Below are positions 24,409 to 36,029 of a DNA stretch of 64,000 bases, one piece after another. This DNA comes from Panopea generosa. Taxonomy: Eukaryota > Mollusca > Bivalvia > Adapedonta > Hiatellidae. Location: contig CM055896.1 in NCBI GenBank assembly GCA_029582155.1, positions 12,169,987-12,233,986 on the forward strand, read 5' to 3'. The notes beneath the pieces were generated by a model that had not been told where the DNA came from, did not search any database, and saw only the letters and a list, made by a program, of their open reading frames with translations. The stretch's first letter is position 1. Each line of letters starts with the position of its first letter. The translations under genes were made by a program, and so were the position numbers.

Positions 24409-25827
24409 TGCAGTCGTAGTAGTATGAAAGTATTAGTATTAGTAGTAGGTGCAGTTGCAGTAATAGAAGTAGTTGTTGTTGATGTAGCAGTAGTATCTAA
24501 GTAATTATAATGTAGTAGAAGTAGTTGTAGTAGTAGTAGTAGTCGTTGTTCTTGTTTTTGTATTAGTAGTAGTGGTAGTAGTAGTAGTAGTAGTAGTAGT
24601 AATAGTATTAGTAGTAATAGTAGTAGTAATAGAAGTAATAGTAGTAGTAGTAGTAATAGTTGAAGAGTTATACAGAGTAACAGTATTTACAGAAGCAATC
24701 GTAGACACATATCGGTATACGTGATAACATGTTTAACATTACCTGACTTATAAGAATACGTTACTTAAATAGAATGTCATATACTAGCTGTTTATAAATA
24801 TCAAAAACTTAATATGCAAACAAAAGTTCAAAAACACATACTGTTTGCGTAAGTTTTCTCTTTCGTCATAGCTGTCTTGTAGCATGTTTAGGCTTTTTGC
24901 TATCCTAGAATATAGAACATTGTTTTATGAATCATGACAGTTTATGGAAATATTATAAGCAGGTAATCGCTGAAAGAATCATTATTGTGTATTTTAATAA
25001 TATATCCATATACTTTTTTATTAAAATCAATCATGCGATATTCCGTGATAATGAACTATTCATATGGATTACAAGTGGTAAGATCTATTTTATTAGATAT
25101 ATTTCTGTCTGTCTTCTCCTAATATTTTCCCTCTTCCATTAACCTCTGAATCCTGTGGATCTCGAACATCTCTTGTCTGTAGAACGGACTGAGCTCTTCC
25201 GATTGAGACCGTTACATAGCAATGAGATGTTAGCACATTTACACACGTTGATTAGTCAGTTGCTTCAAGGAAAGTTAGAATGACGTCATAGTTCAGTAAG
25301 AGTTCAAAAGATATAATTTTTTAAGTGGGTACATGGGCCTGATTCGGGAGATATCAGGGAATGTGATGAACAAGTAAGTCTCTGAAATTTGAATATTCCA
25401 TTAGAACAATGAATGACACTGAAAACCTTTGGCATGAGTACCACAGGTTATTACATAATATTGTATCAAAATGTATGAAATAAACTATATCCGAAATATA
25501 TTGTTTCAATATATTCGCACGGAGAGAAAATATACCAGCCAGCTAACTACAGCAATTATTCAATAAACTATGTCAATATAACTCTTTACACGTAGTTCAT
25601 CTGTGACCAAGTAACCACAGAGGTCATGGGTTGAATCCCAGCTCGGACTAAAATGCGTCAGGTAGTTAAACACTGCGACTTTCTTAATCGTTACAGATTA
25701 GAAGTACATGTATGTGAATATAAGCAAAACTGATAATACAAACCTTGTTTCAAGTTTTACATTTTTTGCTTTCTCTTCTTCAAACACTTTTATGTAGTCC
25801 TCTTTACTTGTTTCTTTTTGTTTCAGC
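17547..25827 (-). CDS. MIEAP/SPATA18-like protein, 3' part of gene (7 exons)
   Basis: Exons in transcription order: 25827-25744, 24904-24842, 22952-22848, 21846-21645, 19623-19546, 18770-18684, 17843-17547. All have AG/GT borders and phases agree at every junction (2,2,2,0,0,0), giving about 305 aa. The first three exons are charged, heptad-like coiled coil (KEDYIKVFEEEKAKN; SYDERENLRKQ; YERLRRQLQEKDQ). The next has the family signature region (AKNYSELFDDEWTDAF). The last exon has LCWLMVIQDPPVYVD and IDFIVWPALFIQERG ... CKGVAQG, typical of the C-terminal MIEAP domain. SPATA18/MIEAP proteins act in mitochondrial quality control in vertebrates; molluscs carry many family members and this one's role is inferred only. 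The 5' end was not found before 25828. A minus-strand AATAAA lies near 17313-17318. Confidence 0.8.
20120..21478 (-). mobile_element. Tc1/mariner-type transposon, 1.36 kb
   Basis: Inverted ends start CTAGCGGAAAAAA at 20120 and end in the complement at 21478, continuing imperfectly through GTGCATG. Both are flanked by TA (20118-20119 and 21479-21480), the expected Tc1/mariner target duplication. It lies within an intron of the MIEAP-like gene, in the same transcriptional orientation as that gene. Confidence 0.9.
20316..21185 (-). pseudogene. Tc1-like transposase, internally deleted
   Basis: An ATG at 21185 opens an N-terminal helix-turn-helix (AVGMIEAGVRHTDVVRQFGV, then HRNTVNALW). An in-frame TGA occurs at 21018-21020, followed by an open 233-codon catalytic region. 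The catalytic triad lies in VLFTDESRF, LQQDNVRPH and SPDMSPIEHVWDEM, with 34 residues between the second Asp and the Glu. The total span of 289 codons is short of the ~340 usual for Tc1 transposases. The gap falls between the two DNA-binding subdomains, so roughly 50-60 codons seem deleted. The element is therefore probably not autonomous. Confidence 0.88.
22380..23150 (-). repeat. Duplicated exon block, copy A
   Basis: This region matches 24231-25115 in order: a 45-bp near-identical stretch (ACTTTTGAACCAACC, GCTCGAAACCACGAGT), a TAG/GTA microsatellite, then intron, a coiled-coil exon (22848-22952) and 3' intronic flank (CCATACGATATTC against CCATGCGATATTC-like). Both exons start with G-ATA and enter and leave in phase 2, as expected from an exon duplication inside the MIEAP-like gene. 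Confidence 0.8.
22480..22615 (+). repeat. GTA/TAG trinucleotide microsatellite
   Basis: Imperfect (TAG)n with GTT interruptions, continuing as TTG/TTA repeats to about 22660. Intronic, in block A. Confidence 0.9.
23518..24180 (+). repeat. Very long TAG/GTA trinucleotide microsatellite
   Basis: About 660 bp of near-pure (TAG)n with GTT, AAT and GAA interruptions. Open frames of up to 170 codons on both strands here are low-complexity artefacts (poly-Leu, Thr, Tyr, Val or Ser) and are not genes. Confidence 0.95.
24231..25115 (-). repeat. Duplicated exon block, copy B
   Basis: Partner of 22380-23150, holding exon 24842-24904 (63 nt against 105 nt in copy A). The shared intronic flanks are more alike than the exons. 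Confidence 0.8.
24280..24665 (+). repeat. TAG/GTA trinucleotide microsatellite
   Basis: Third block of the same repeat, in copy B of the duplicated exon block. Confidence 0.93.
25590..25660 (+). repeat. tRNA-like SINE fragment
   Basis: Degenerate tRNA-like stretch with B-box-like GGGTTGAATCCC after CACAGAGGTCAT. Not foldable as a tRNA. Confidence 0.45.
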
Positions 25828-26099
25828 CTGTGGAACATAAAGCGAAACATACGGTATATGGTTTGTACGTGATTAAACGAAGATGCATTTTGGCGTATAG
25901 CGATAATTGATAGCTTCAGGATCACACCTCTGGCAATATATTATCAAATAAGACCAGTTCAAGAATTGGTACGGGTTGATGATATAAGGTAGCTACTGTT
26001 TACGTTCAATGATGAAAATGGTATTAGAGTCCACACAAGGTAAAAAAAAGCATTTTTATAATACAAGGGTCATAACTAATGCAAATTTTATTCGAAATT

Positions 26100-26335
26100 A
26101 ACTCTCGAAGCGAATACATCAAATAATCTAAAAAAAATACACCCTCCATCACAGATATATCTATGGACTTGTATCATTTAATATGTTTAAAAGTATAAAT
26201 AAGACACAGTGGTGGTTAACCTATTTATTGAACAAATTAGACTAGTTGAAGTTTAAGTGAAGTAAAGTATTGAAATGATGAATCTGACTATAAGCTGCTG
26301 TTGTTTCTGTGATACTGTTCTCTCGCTGTAATTAT
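26100..26335 (+). repeat. Dispersed repeat copy, partner at 1530-1770
   Basis: Near-identical to the block at 1530-1770. 25828-26099 and 26336-26842 on either side hold no recognised gene. Confidence 0.7.
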
Positions 26336-26842
26336 ATACATGTATTTGCAGATGTGCTGAACTGAGCGGAAAAATATGTTGATTTGCCAAAAACTTTCAC
26401 CGAGAAGCTGCCACTGCAAAAGAAGAAGTAAAGACATTAATGCTTTCTGGCTGTTTTAATTGAATGGAATATTTTCAGGTATTCACTTGGTTTTTTAATT
26501 CAATAATATGTGTACTCATGGCGTAACTTTACTATTGGTCCAATAAAAGAACTGTGCGGTTTATATCTTTTAAACTCATACTAACAAACGTTTATTAGTT
26601 GGTTTATTTAATTATAATCCCAAGTACACCTTGCAAAAAAACACTTGTTATTATAGTTATGTGTTGCTATGATTTAATTGCAAATTAGGATGATATAAGT
26701 CAAATTTAGTTGATGAAGGACGAAGGAATAGTGAACAAAAGTAATCGCATGGATCGCTGACTAAGAATATCGAAAACAAAAGACATATAATATTCTTTCG
26801 ATAAAGTATTCATACCACCAACATCGAACACGATATATGTTG

Positions 26843-29800
26843 TACAGACCCTAAACCGCTCAAGTACCCCATAATTGCACTCCGTTTGCGCTCAGTTTGC
26901 ACTCCGTTCGCGGTCCGTTCGCGCTTAGTTCGCACTCCGTTCGCGCTCCGTTTGCGTGCACTCGATTAAACGCGGTTAATTTAATGCACTCACAAACGCA
27001 GGTATTCGCTCACGAGCGCTGTATATCTGAGTGCTCTGTTTAATACTCCTCTTATCGTTCGCTTCGTTCAGCGTTCACTCAACGTTCAGTTCGCTCAGTT
27101 CGGTTTCCGGCCAATAACCAATCGCAACATCTCAACTCTTAAAATGATTCTATATTGACTTTTTAATTTAATCTGTTCCAATGGAGCAATAAAATGTATC
27201 CATGGGATTTAGTCAAGGTAAATTAATTCATAATCCGATTGTTTGTCTACATATTATGTCACCCGCTGGGCGAAAGGTTGTAAATTTCCGATAAGCTAGT
27301 ATCGATAGTAGGCATGTTTAACGGAAATGTCTATGTTTTGATATGTGATCAGTGGTCTGGGTGATCAAAGAATATCGTAAGTTATACCGGCGTCTGTTAT
27401 CCAGACCGACATGTGTTTGCGTCAGTATCTTCTTTGATATACCGTAAGCCGTTTGTAACAGGAAAGCAATAAAGTTTGTCCACAAAATGTACACATACAT
27501 CATCAACATAAACTAAATATATTGTTATTAATAATTAAATTTAATTAATAATTCCATACTGTTGATACCTCGTTGGCCTTATAATAATCCATAAATCTGC
27601 TCAGTGTAAGCAGTGACTTAACAACATGTGGATATATCACTGGTTTTGTTAATGTTCAAACTAAAATAAGCTTTATAATCAATAATATGCACTGCAAGGG
27701 TGATGAAAAATTTATTATAACCCGTGCAATGCAATTCGACATTATAATAAATGATTTTTGAAAAATAATAATCTTGTAGTGTTTTCTCGATTTGGGTCCA
27801 ATTGTGGCATCACTAGACTTAAACAATATATTCTGATATTTTAAGTTTTTATAATAATTTTCGTTATCATTATGTATATAAATATACTTGCAATGAACTT
27901 TTTTCAGCGGGTTTCTCAAACTATTATTTTACTGATAGTATGCTTTATCTTAATATATTATTTAAAATGACAAACTATATTAAACTTGTTTGAAACTACA
28001 CCCACTGTGCTATACCGCTAATTATATGACACGCAGCAACACACCCGTGGTGTTAATTACGTTATGTCACATGCCAGTGAGAGCCGTGTCAATTAGGTTA
28101 TATGCTAAAGCGGTGACTTATCGGTCTATTGACCACGGAAGATATGTATGGTTTCATTTTGATTGTAATTCGTGCCAGATGGATGAATCTTAATTGAGCC
28201 AACATTATGTGATTGAAAAGAAAAGATAAAAAAGGAAAACTGCCAGCCAATTAACAACAAATAAAAAAATTATTTAAGATATTTGTTATTCGAAGTTTCA
28301 GAACGCTTTAGTATGTAAATATCATGATGTTAATATCATTAAATTAACGAACCGAAAACGCCAGTTCTGAATGAATGGTGGAAAGTGTGACATACACGTA
28401 TTAAGGGATGTGTATTCAGGGCTGTCATTTTACCACAGCTGCCTTAGCGACCTCGTATAAAAAACAGATACAACTAAAAATCAGAATTGTTAATTTACAA
28501 AATAAAACAATCCTACAATTTTAAAACTGATAAAAATTAAATGTCTCTAAATAATTCCTTGTAAAAATGTAGTTTTTTATTTGTATTATTTTTTACTTTC
28601 ATTATTTGTTGTTTTTTTTTTTTAATATTATTATTATTGATAATTTATTGACTTATTGATTTGTCACAGCTTTTATATTGGAGACGTGCATCTGGTCAGT
28701 CGTTCACAATTAATATAACAATTTAATTACTGTTATGAAGGCAGAGTTGCATGGCAATCATCAAAACAGATACCCATGGTGAGAACCACATGTGTGTCAA
28801 TAAAAAGTTAATTGGTGATTTATCGGTCCATTGATCACGAAGAACCCTGCCGGTGTGTAATTTTCATTTTGATTATATTTAATGCCAGATGAATGAATCT
28901 TAATTTAACCCGTGGCATGTGATTGGATAAGAAATATATAGTCAAAATCAATACTAAAATATGCAGATTTTTTTTATAATATTGTTATTATCATCATTAT
29001 CATTAATATCTATTATATATTCTATCATTATTTATTACTATTATTACTAATATTATTTTCATTATTATTTATAGTATTGTTATTATTGCTATATTACTTT
29101 ATTATTATATTATAATATTATTATTCTTCTTATTATTATTGTCATTTCTTACTTGTTGCCCCTTTCACAGCTTTTATATAATGGCTTAATTGTTACGTGC
29201 TTACGTGCACGTGATCAGGCGTATCGATTTTGTAGGAAAGCGGGAAAACAATATATTTACTATTTTATAGGCAGTGAATACATGTTCTTTTTTGTTTATT
29301 TCAACCTTCCCGATGATCAAAAGCTGTTCTTTAGTCAATATAAAATCACAACCTCAGAAAGGTCACCTTGAAATTTACGTTTACTAGTTTTTATTTCCTG
29401 TGTCTAATGTGTTATTTCGGTCTGTCGTGTTAATTTGGCATACATACTTTTACTTTACATTAATTTAATTTAGCTTGATTGTGAAGTAAGCTCGGAGCTT
29501 ATGCATATCGTTCTCCAGTGCATTCCCTTATAAGATCTGGTACTGAATTGTGTTTCGAGAGGTCGGGTAGAGCCTGGGTCAAACTCGCGACCTCTGCCGC
29601 CTGAAGCCAGCACCCTATCCGCTGTACTCATGACCCACTTTATATTTTAGAATACAATTCATTTATTACTATTATTTTAATGAGATGTGCACGAGTATAA
29701 TGTTTCCACTTTAATTGCAATATAACAGTTTTACGTACATTTGTTCACAACTAAGCACAAACTCAGTGTAACTATGTTTGGGGAAAATATAAAACTAAAG

Positions 29801-30714
29801 TCCAAATTAAATTGAAAATTGGTAATTTTTTATTTTGCCGAAATACCCAAACAAATAGAATCATAATCATATAATTTTCCGCATATCTATGTTTTGTTTG
29901 TTTCACGCATGCTTTGATATTTTTGTATTTGGAACAGTATACGCTTAAATCGAAACAAAGTAAATGTATTGTATGTTCTATAACTAATTTATATTGAAAT
30001 AACACGGCAAATAGTGAATTCATATTACATCTTTTCGAATTGTTATTTACACAATATATATACATTTTATTACATTTTTAATTATTTATATTTTTGTTGC
30101 GCAAACCAAAACATGCTTAAACATGCAACTAAATTAACCGTAGATAACCGTTGATGTGTCGTCTATTGTATAATAGGTATTTTAAACATTATTGTATTGA
30201 TCAGCTAAATATTGATATTTATGCTATAATTGATAAATTGTTGACAAAAATAAGTTTTATCATGCGTTTTACAATAAAACATTTATATAAAATACATGGT
30301 TTATATTTATGTGAAAGAAATTTTCTTTTTAATCTCGATTTTAAGTATCGATTTCACGATCAAATGATGAAAAAAGAGTGTATCCGAATGAACGAGTGCA
30401 CTCAGTAGCGCACGAATAGTTCTGTTATCAGTTATCTTACTGTGTCAAGCGTATACTGCATATACTGCGCATCTGAGTGCACTCAGCGTATCTGAGTGCA
30501 TTCAGCGTGTCTGAGTGCACTCGATCTATTTCATGCGTTCAGGAGTGCGTTTATTATTAAAAATTCAGCGTTTGCTTACGGTCCAGGTCCGCTCCGTCAG
30601 CGCTCAATCTGCGCTCCGTTCGCGCTCCGTCTGCGCTACGCTCGCGCTCCGCTTACGCTCTGAGTGCACTCCGTTTGCGTGCATTTGGGGTACTTGAGCG
30701 GTTTAGGGTCTGTA
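26843..30714. mobile_element. 3.87-kb TIR element without transposase
   Basis: A 29-bp sequence at 26843-26871 (TACAGACCCTAAACCGCTCA then AGTACCCCA) is perfectly inverted at 30686-30714. If the outer TA is a target duplication, the element runs CAGACC...GGTCTG, as in Tc1/mariner-like non-autonomous elements. Just inside both ends are arrays of short motifs (CTCCGTTCGCG, GAGTGCACTC) in opposing orientations (26875-26960 and 30595-30685). The interior is AT-rich with TTA-repeat tracts (28610-29140) and a ~115-bp imperfect direct repeat (28075-28205 and 28800-28930). No transposase-like frame was seen, so a non-autonomous element or large MITE is inferred. Confidence 0.8.
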
Positions 30715-31168
30715 TTTGCTTTGAATGACCCAAATCTTGTTTCATCAGATTTAATGACAAATATTAGTGCGCAACGTGACTCTGCATTATGTAATTTTCT
30801 AATAGTTCTCAAAAACAATAAGAGTAGATTGGATCATAACATGTTTTACATGTACGGATCGATGGAACTTGAAGACTTCTAAAAGGATTGTGTTTATTCT
30901 TGCATACCGGACCAGGACTTCCGTGTATTTTTACCGGGAACCGACGTTTCATCCAACGTCCCCTTTACGCGCTTAAGCTATCGTAATGCCATGACGTAAC
31001 GTCACATGACGTTAAATTCCATTGACATAGATTCGTTCCCGCCAAAGAATTTTTTCCTTAGGAATTTTCCATCTTCACCGCAAACCAATAAAAGTTTCTT
31101 TATTTAAATGATATATGCCCTCGATATATGGTCAATATAATGAAAAAATATATCAAACGATTATTAAC

Positions 31169-31400
31169 CTCAGGAGCTTCGGCTGCCTCTCTCATGAATT
31201 GTTTAGCGGCATCATTCCAGATGGCTGGTACAGTTAGAACCCAGTGTATTTCCTTCTCCGTAAGTGGATTACCACTTAAACGTTTACTTGACGTTTCAAT
31301 CAAACTTTTCTTCAGAAAGTCAATGCACAGTGAAAAAAACTTTTAGGCAGAAACATATTTTCCCAGTTATATCCTTTACCAACACCCCTCGATTGAGATC
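31169..31400 (-). pseudogene. HSPA12-like exon-2 relic
   Basis: Bounded by a good acceptor (ACTCTACAG before 31400) and a possible donor (GTTAAT at 31168). It starts DLNRGVLVKDITGK and ends IHWVLTVPAIWNDAAKQFMR, matching exon 2 of the HSPA12-like gene at 52859-53077. A frameshift near 31325-31345, at a run of seven A, and an in-frame stop break it. Other exons are not adjacent, apart from a very weak exon-1-like stretch at 35621-35809. A sequencing error in the A run is possible. Confidence 0.75.
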
Positions 31401-32990
31401 CTGTAGAGTTCAATATGCTATTAATAGTAATTACGAGAATATATGCCCAACAGAAGTCGTAGAATTCTAAGGACACGGCCACCATAACATCATAAACATA
31501 ATCAATATATAGAATAACTAAAATCAGTACTATACATACATAAAAACTGACAACATGGTTCAACGGTTGTATATAATGGTCAGTAGCAGACTCCCGACTT
31601 TACTTGGTTAACATGTGGATCAAGCCCCTTACTTAATCTTACAGAAACTCAAATCCCCATCAACATTAATGCGTAAATAAGTCTCATTTCGTGTTTTTCA
31701 TTAGAAAGACTAGTTAGCATTTATTTCTCCAATCCATGTATCTAAATAGTCACTAACATGCGCCTCATTGATAACCCACCGACAGACGTCTCACTTTTTT
31801 TACTCAGTTTATTTAGTTTTATTTTCCGTTAATTTAAAATCATGTATACCGTTACATCGTACTGGGTTCACATGCAAGTATACCATTGATTTTTGTTCTT
31901 TATTCCATAGCAAATAAAAAAATGGGCATGGTTCTAATTCATTGACTCAAATGAAAGAAAATAAACTTATATTTTATTTGTCAACTTTCGCAATACCAAA
32001 GTATGATGAGAAAAGTAAGGGTCGTGTGTCATCTAAGATATTTTTATTCTGTTCAATGTTAACACTGTTGACAAAATGAAAGTAGACTGACTTCCGAAAT
32101 CATGTATTCATATAACAATTTCCAGGTATCGTTTTGTTATTAATTCACAATTCAAACATGACCATGCTGTCAAAATGTTCTGATTTGTAAAGGTTAGAAG
32201 AAATATTTCGTCCAATAAAATGTTTAAAATCGCATTTAAAATCGATTAATTTAGACAAAACTTGTCTTTATCGTCAAGGGGTACTTTTGAAACATTTATT
32301 CCCGAAAGTAACTCAAGATATAAACATTTAACCTGGCAAAACTAGTTTGATATTATATATTTTCTGTCTGTCATACTTTTAAAGTTACCAATATAAATTT
32401 AACTAAAAAACATCCATTATTACTCATTTGCTAGCTTTGTATTTTTTTCGGCGTCAAATGGTTATTTTTTAACCATAATTCTCAAAAGATATCAACGATA
32501 TCAATATGAATCCCTGATAACAACCTTTTGATATACTGTATTTTCAATCACTTATCTTTAAGTTATCTTTATAAATTGTATTAGATAAATGTTCATCGAA
32601 AATGTACCCATAACCGAAAATTAACGTTTCTCGGTGATTGTTTCTACGAGTGCATCTTTCAGAAATATCTGGACCTAATTAAACAATATAAATTATTTTA
32701 CTTTATTATCTGATCTTTAAGAATTGTAACTGCACTATATCATTCAACAATAAAATATATTATATTTTTCATCGCGGTTTGAGGGAATTTCAAAAATAAG
32801 ATAATTCATATTTGATCGGAAATGTCAAGCTATGACGTTATTACACTTTTCAGAATTTCACAACACCAGTTGTGTTTATCTGTTAAATGTCAAATATATT
32901 AGATACGAGAAGTATTAGTCTGAGCCTACCGAGGTATTACTTATAAAGGAATTAAGATGAACATAAACAGCTTAGGTCTATATCTCAAAG
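31401..32990. other. Intergenic, nothing recognised
   Basis: AT-rich. Around 31890-32115 the sequence resembles 19690-19900 (shared TGTTCTTTATTC, ACTTCCGAAATCATGTATT), a diverged dispersed repeat copy. No gene seen. Confidence 0.5.
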
Positions 32991-32994
32991 TGTC

Positions 32995-33265
32995 CAGAAT
33001 GAATATATAATATCTATATTGACTAATAAAATAAAGTGTCGCGTCAGGAAATTAGTATCGAATAAGAACATCACATGTCGAATAAGAATGCTGAGTGTAG
33101 ATAAATTAGAAACTCTAGTGCTCAGGAAGAAAAATCTAGTGTCGAGTAAAAATGATGTTTATTGAGTGAGAAAAAATAGTGTCGAGTATTCAAGTGTCAA
33201 GTGAATGTCGATTAAGAAACTGAAAGTCAAGCGTCGCATGAGAAAATCATGTATCGAATAAGAAT
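32995..33265. repeat. Tandem-like GTGTCGAGTAAGAAA motif cluster
   Basis: Short recurrent phrases (GTGTCGAGTA, AGAAAATCTAGTG, AAATCATGT) repeat irregularly. The same motifs continue at 33580-33715 and form a longer array at 63290-63950. Confidence 0.65.
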
Positions 33266-33276
33266 ATTGATTGATT

Positions 33277-33560
33277 GATTGATTGATTGAATATTTAGCG
33301 TCATTTTTATGCCATCGAGGGCTAACAGACGATCAGTTAACCTAACCACTGTTTCCTGGGATTAACCAGTACTCGAGCACATCCCGTCTCCGCAAGTAAC
33401 TGATAACTTTCCCACTAGAATCAGTGGTGAGAGACGAATGATAATGAGACACAAAGTCGTATATCAATCATCACGGAGACTGTTGGCGGGCGGCAGACTC
33501 GAACTCACGACCCCTGGATTGATAGTCAGACGCGCAACCGACTGAGCTAATCGGGCCCGG
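33277..33560 (-). repeat. tRNA-derived SINE with (AATC)n tail
   Basis: On the minus strand a tRNA-like head (GATTAGCTCAGTCGGTTGCG, then GAGTTCGAGTCT) leads into a body containing GTCTCTCACC and GTTACTTGCGGAGACGGG, and ends in AAATATTCAATCAATCAATC. Homologous copies: 34980-35130 (minus, partial), 38665-38885 (plus) and 62430-62600 (plus, partial). Confidence 0.8.
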
Positions 33561-33715
33561 CCGAGTTAGAATAGTAAGAATACAAGATGTATAAAGATAA
33601 ACTGAAACAGCACAGGTTTATAGCTCCAAGTGTCAAAATGGAATATAAAGTTCGTGTAAGAAAATTAAGTTTCGCTTAAGAAAATTGAATATTGAATAAG
33701 ACAATCACATGTTGA

Positions 33716-33716
<1 letters not shown>

Positions 33717-33759
<43 letters not shown>
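33717..33759. repeat. (AT)n microsatellite
   Basis: Perfect alternating AT for about 43 bp. Confidence 0.95.
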
Positions 33760-33765
<6 letters not shown>

Positions 33766-34979
33766 CTCAAGTTAGAAGGTCAAACATCTCACAACATATA
33801 CAGATGACATATGCAGCAGCTGTAACCAAATGTTCATACAAATGTTTCATAAATCAACAAACTGGGAATGTTTTGTGGTAATTCATAATTGAGATTTTAG
33901 ATTTAATGATGATTGTTTTATATTCATATGTTCGTTAATTGCTTGTTATTTATTGCATTAATAATAATAATTATTTATTACTTTTTTTTACGACAAACTC
34001 AGTTGATCATAGATTTTCACTGAGGTCCTCAACAACAAAATTGTTCAAGAACAATGTTAAACATTAATTAACAAATAAACAGCAAATATACTAATATGGA
34101 TAAGTATTACGTACATAAATCACTAGTTTAATAAATTTGTTTTTTTTTTTAGATAAACAACATATTTTAAGATTACAACTTATTCCGCAGATAAATATGA
34201 TACAATTAAGATTTTTTATTTAAACATACAAATAAAATTATCAATATGAAAATCACCTCTATATTCTATTATATTTACAATCCTACTGACGAATTATTTG
34301 AAATAAATTTTGAATCAAACGTTTATAACTCGTAAAATTACAAATAGCGATCTTGTTGGGTTAATTTTAACTAAACATATTCCTATATAATTTCTATATT
34401 CAAGTTTTGATCGTTCGAGGTCGTTCTATACGAAAACAAAACAGGTATAAATATGAAAACGTAGCATATTGAGCTAGAGTGCATATAATCATATCGTACT
34501 GTAATTATTTTCTGTTGATGTTTTTATTTATTTACTTCAGCTGTTACAGAATACAGAATTTGATACATGTACCACTTGCATTGGTGTGATTAATTTCCCT
34601 TCCAAAGCCAGTGTTGAAATTGCAATAATGTGTTTTATTCAATGTGCATGTTTTCGACGTCGTGTTGAGACGTTCACACAATTTGATTTTATTAAGATAT
34701 ATCTTATTGCGTTACTTGATTACACATATTTCTCTTTTGTTACATACTATTTTGAGATTATAATTTTGAAGTCACACACTTTACACCGCTTTGCAGCTTG
34801 CATTAATAATGGGTCACATCTTAAAAACACATCTGTAATAACAGGACATACAGAAACGGCATTGAACATGACACAAAGGCTTTTACCTATCTATTTCTAT
34901 GTTTTTGTTTTGAGTCTTTGGGCATATTCATCTAACCAATGTATCACACACATTTACATAACGTCTGTTTGTTTGAATA
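33760..34979. other. Intergenic, nothing recognised
   Basis: AT-rich. A 148-codon plus-strand open frame (34586-35032) runs into the SINE copy at its 3' end and shows no domain; it is not called as a gene. Confidence 0.5.
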
Positions 34980-35130
34980 TTGAGCGTCTTTTGAGTACGC
35001 CATCGAGGGCCGGCAGAAACCCGTCTGCATAATCACAACTTTCTTGAAAGTAAACCAGTACTCAAGCAAACTTTTATCCGCAAGTAACTAGTAACTTTCT
35101 CACCTGATTCAGCGGTGAGAGACGAATGAG
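34980..35130 (-). repeat. Partial SINE copy
   Basis: Matches the body of the SINE at 33277-33560 (GCCATCGAGGGC, GCAAGTAACT, GTGAGAGACGAATGA). Confidence 0.7.
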
Positions 35131-35620
35131 AGTAATGTACCTCATACATAGCCATATAGGACATTTTTCCCACGACATGTTTTAAATAAATCAATTTGAA
35201 TAGGGTGCAGTCGGCTTTTAGAATTACAGGTTCCTAGTTATCCATACATATGGAACGCCGGAGCTGTCTTATGTTCAATATTGACATCTTAAAGGGTTAT
35301 TGTATTAATTATATATCTCCGCCCTAGCGTTAGATTGTCAGATTCACCTCAGTCAAATGCTAGAACCTTGATTATGGGCTTCATCACACAATAGTCTGCT
35401 ATTTAAATGCGTCTTTATACATGGAGAAATAGTCGTTTTAAAGTACATCTGTTAATCTCTTCGCACATAGTTATACACTATTGCAACGTTTGACCTGCCA
35501 TAATGGGAAATTGTCTGGGTAGTTCAAAACTCATCAGATCCGCCTGGTAAAAATATTATGTACTTCAAGTGCATTAAGAATGCATATTGCAATTTAATGT
35601 AGCACAAAACCCTTCCTTAT

Positions 35621-35809
35621 TTAATCATTATAATGTTTTAATGAGAAATACTTGTGTTCTTTTTTATGCGGTGTTCCTAGACTGGTTTGATCGGATCTGA
35701 AATCCAGTGATTTATTAAGGCAATCGGCACTAGTACCGAATGTAGCTTTGCTATAGTCAGTTTCAATGTTAATGGCGATAACAATGTTTTGCCCGTCCAT
35801 TTTCTTCAA
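35621..35809 (-). pseudogene. Possible HSPA12-like exon-1 relic
   Basis: A 62-codon open frame starting MKKMDGQNIVIAINIETDYS. It faintly echoes the N-terminal phosphate-binding region of HSPA12-like proteins (AAIDFGTTYSGYAFS in the gene at 54 kb) and a later SL-TP step. The GTT glycine is missing. It lies upstream of the exon-2 relic at 31.2 kb on the same strand, which is the main reason to consider it. It may equally be a chance frame. Confidence 0.25.
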
Positions 35810-36029
35810 ATTGTCTGGTCCTGTTGTCTAGTACTGAAACAGAAATATGTTTCACTTGGAATGGCGTTCCTGTATTTATGGGAACATTTTTTAAAATATT
35901 GTTGTCATCCATGTAACAAAAGACAAAGTATCTAAAAAAGACAAAAATCATGATGCTATTTTGAGTTTCACCATTGATACAATGATTTCCATAAATTGCT
36001 ACGATTATAAATTTGGCCGCAAACATTGC

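Noticed and set aside
34586-35032. 148-codon plus-strand frame
   Set aside because: No domain, many Cys/Phe/Ile as in random AT-rich sequence, and its 3' end lies in a SINE copy.
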